The notes under the pieces: model-generated
Databases searched by the model: none
The model's input: only the letters and a program-made list of their open reading frames with translations
Told to the model about the DNA's origin: nothing
Made by a program: the position numbers and the translations under genes
In this document: piece by piece, positions 31,988-32,617 of the stretch
How positions within the stretch are numbered: position 1 is the first letter of the stretch
Layout of the letters: every line of letters starts with the position of its first letter
NCBI GenBank assembly: GCA_022823225.1
Contig: JAJDXM010000031.1
Span: 1 to 32,617 of the forward strand
Direction of reading: 5' to 3'
DNA from: Gemmatimonadota bacterium
Lineage (GTDB): Bacteria > Gemmatimonadota > Gemmatimonadetes > Longimicrobiales > Gaopeijiaceae
DNA length: 32,617 nucleotides

Positions 31988-32446
31988 CTACCCCACCTCC
32001 GCCGACCAGGTCACCTCGACCGCACCTTTCAGGGTGGCCGCAGTGGGGCACTTGGCCACATGCGTCTCCAGCGCCCGGTCCACCTTGTCGCGCGGCGCGC
32101 CCTCGGGCAGCCTGATCGTGTAGTGGACGTGGATCCGGGTCAGGGTGACGATCCGCTCCACGACCTCGTTGGTGCCTTCGGCCGTGACGCTGATCGCGTC
32201 GTTCGCCATCGGGATCCCGCGCACCTCCAGTGCGCCGTTGAGGGTCCCGAGGAGTCAGCCGGCGGCGGCCGCGACGATGTAGTCGACGGGCAGCGGGCGG
32301 TCCGGCTCGGCGTCGAGGCGGAAGTGGGACTTGATCGGGCCGTGGACGCCGAATTCGATTTCGGTGCCGTCCTCGAGGGTGGCGCGGCGGTGGATGCCGT
32401 CCACCTTGGCCACGCTGGCGCGGGCGGTGTAGAAGGGGTCGCTCAT
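31988..32446 (-). CDS. OsmC-family peroxidase-like protein, probable selenoprotein (TGA = Sec64)
   Basis: Starting at the ATG at 32446, 63 residues (MSDPFYTARASVAKVDG..., GPIKSHFRLDAEPDRPLPVDYIVAAAAG) lead to an in-frame TGA at 32255-32257. The same frame then stays open for 88 more residues (LLGTLNGALEVRGIPM..., HYTIRLPEGAPRDKVDRALETHVAKCPTAATLKGAVEVTW). Read through, it is a normal 152-residue OsmC-family protein. The TGA falls exactly where the family has its first catalytic Cys (small-residue run, Cys, then LxGTL); the second catalytic Cys is kept at Cys133 (AKCPTA). OsmC proteins reduce organic hydroperoxides using two redox cysteines, and selenocysteine versions are known from marine metagenomes. 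A hairpin with SECIS features lies 25 nt downstream. Nonsense mutation is the alternative, but the intact downstream frame and exact position argue against it. Confidence 0.8.
32219..32235 (-). promoter_or_regulatory. Candidate bacterial SECIS hairpin
   Basis: On the coding (minus) strand GCGCAC-TGGAG-GTGCGC forms a perfect 6-bp stem with a 5-nt loop whose second base is G. The loop begins 25 nt after the TGA, inside the range reported for bacterial SECIS elements (about 16-37 nt). An outer CGGGA/TCCCG pairing can extend the structure. Confidence 0.6.
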
Positions 32447-32544
32447 TGGGCGAAGACCTCGTTTGATTGGGGGATGACGGGCGCTCAAAGCTAATCTGCG
32501 CGCGGCGGCGGGGCAGCCCGGCGGCCCCACGCGGCGGCGGCGCC

Positions 32545-32617
<73 letters not shown>

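Noticed and set aside
32255-32530. Separate short protein ending at the TGA, with an upstream start at 32530
   Set aside because: The 91-codon reading lacks the second half of the OsmC fold and its extra N-terminus is low-complexity; the read-through frame from 32446 gives a complete family member.

Overview
The window looks like the end of a high-GC contig from an environmental bacterium, most probably a member of Gemmatimonadota or a close relative. I infer this from the many secreted six-bladed beta-propeller proteins carrying 'DSAGVRIV' and 'GEGPGEF'-type signatures, from the ECF sigma factor / large membrane anti-sigma pair, and from the GC-rich codon use. No rRNA or tRNA is visible, so the taxonomy is tentative. 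The last ~70 bases are an almost pure poly-C run, which looks like a contig-end artefact.

Region 1 (1-13284) is a damaged defence-type island. It starts with seven 23-bp tandem repeats that look like the end of an IS21-family transposon. These abut a 5'-truncated nitrilase-domain gene, possibly the C-terminal part of an RT-nitrilase anti-phage protein. On the minus strand follow a giant Cas4/RecB-like nuclease-helicase, a beta-class DNA methyltransferase, a PLD-SNF2 helicase, and a chimeric ORF. The chimera joins the N-terminal half of a sodium/solute symporter in frame to the C-terminal part of an Eco57I-type methylase that has lost its SAM-binding motif I. The join probably marks the island edge (or an assembly error).

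Region 2 (13484-22194, plus strand) is a likely transcription unit of extracytoplasmic genes: a propeller protein, an ECF sigma factor and its anti-sigma (joined by ATGA and GTGA overlaps), a HEAT-repeat secreted protein, two paralogous membrane-anchored thioredoxin-fold proteins with CGPC sites, and another propeller lipoprotein.

Region 3 (22257-31562) is a propeller-rich block built around a BlaI/BlaR1-type regulatory pair. The BlaR1-like M56 membrane protease has a beta-propeller in place of the penicillin-binding sensor domain, and the next gene encodes a secreted paralogue of that sensor. The blaI promoter has a perfect TTGACA box and two 17-bp palindromes placed as autoregulatory operators. 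Two near-identical DNA repeats at the 3' ends of propeller genes indicate recent duplication or gene conversion.

Region 4 (31570-32617) holds a DUF433 antitoxin-like gene with a possible toxin remnant and an OsmC-family gene. The OsmC gene has an in-frame TGA exactly at the first catalytic cysteine and a hairpin 25 nt downstream that fits a bacterial SECIS, so it is probably an OsmC-like selenoprotein.
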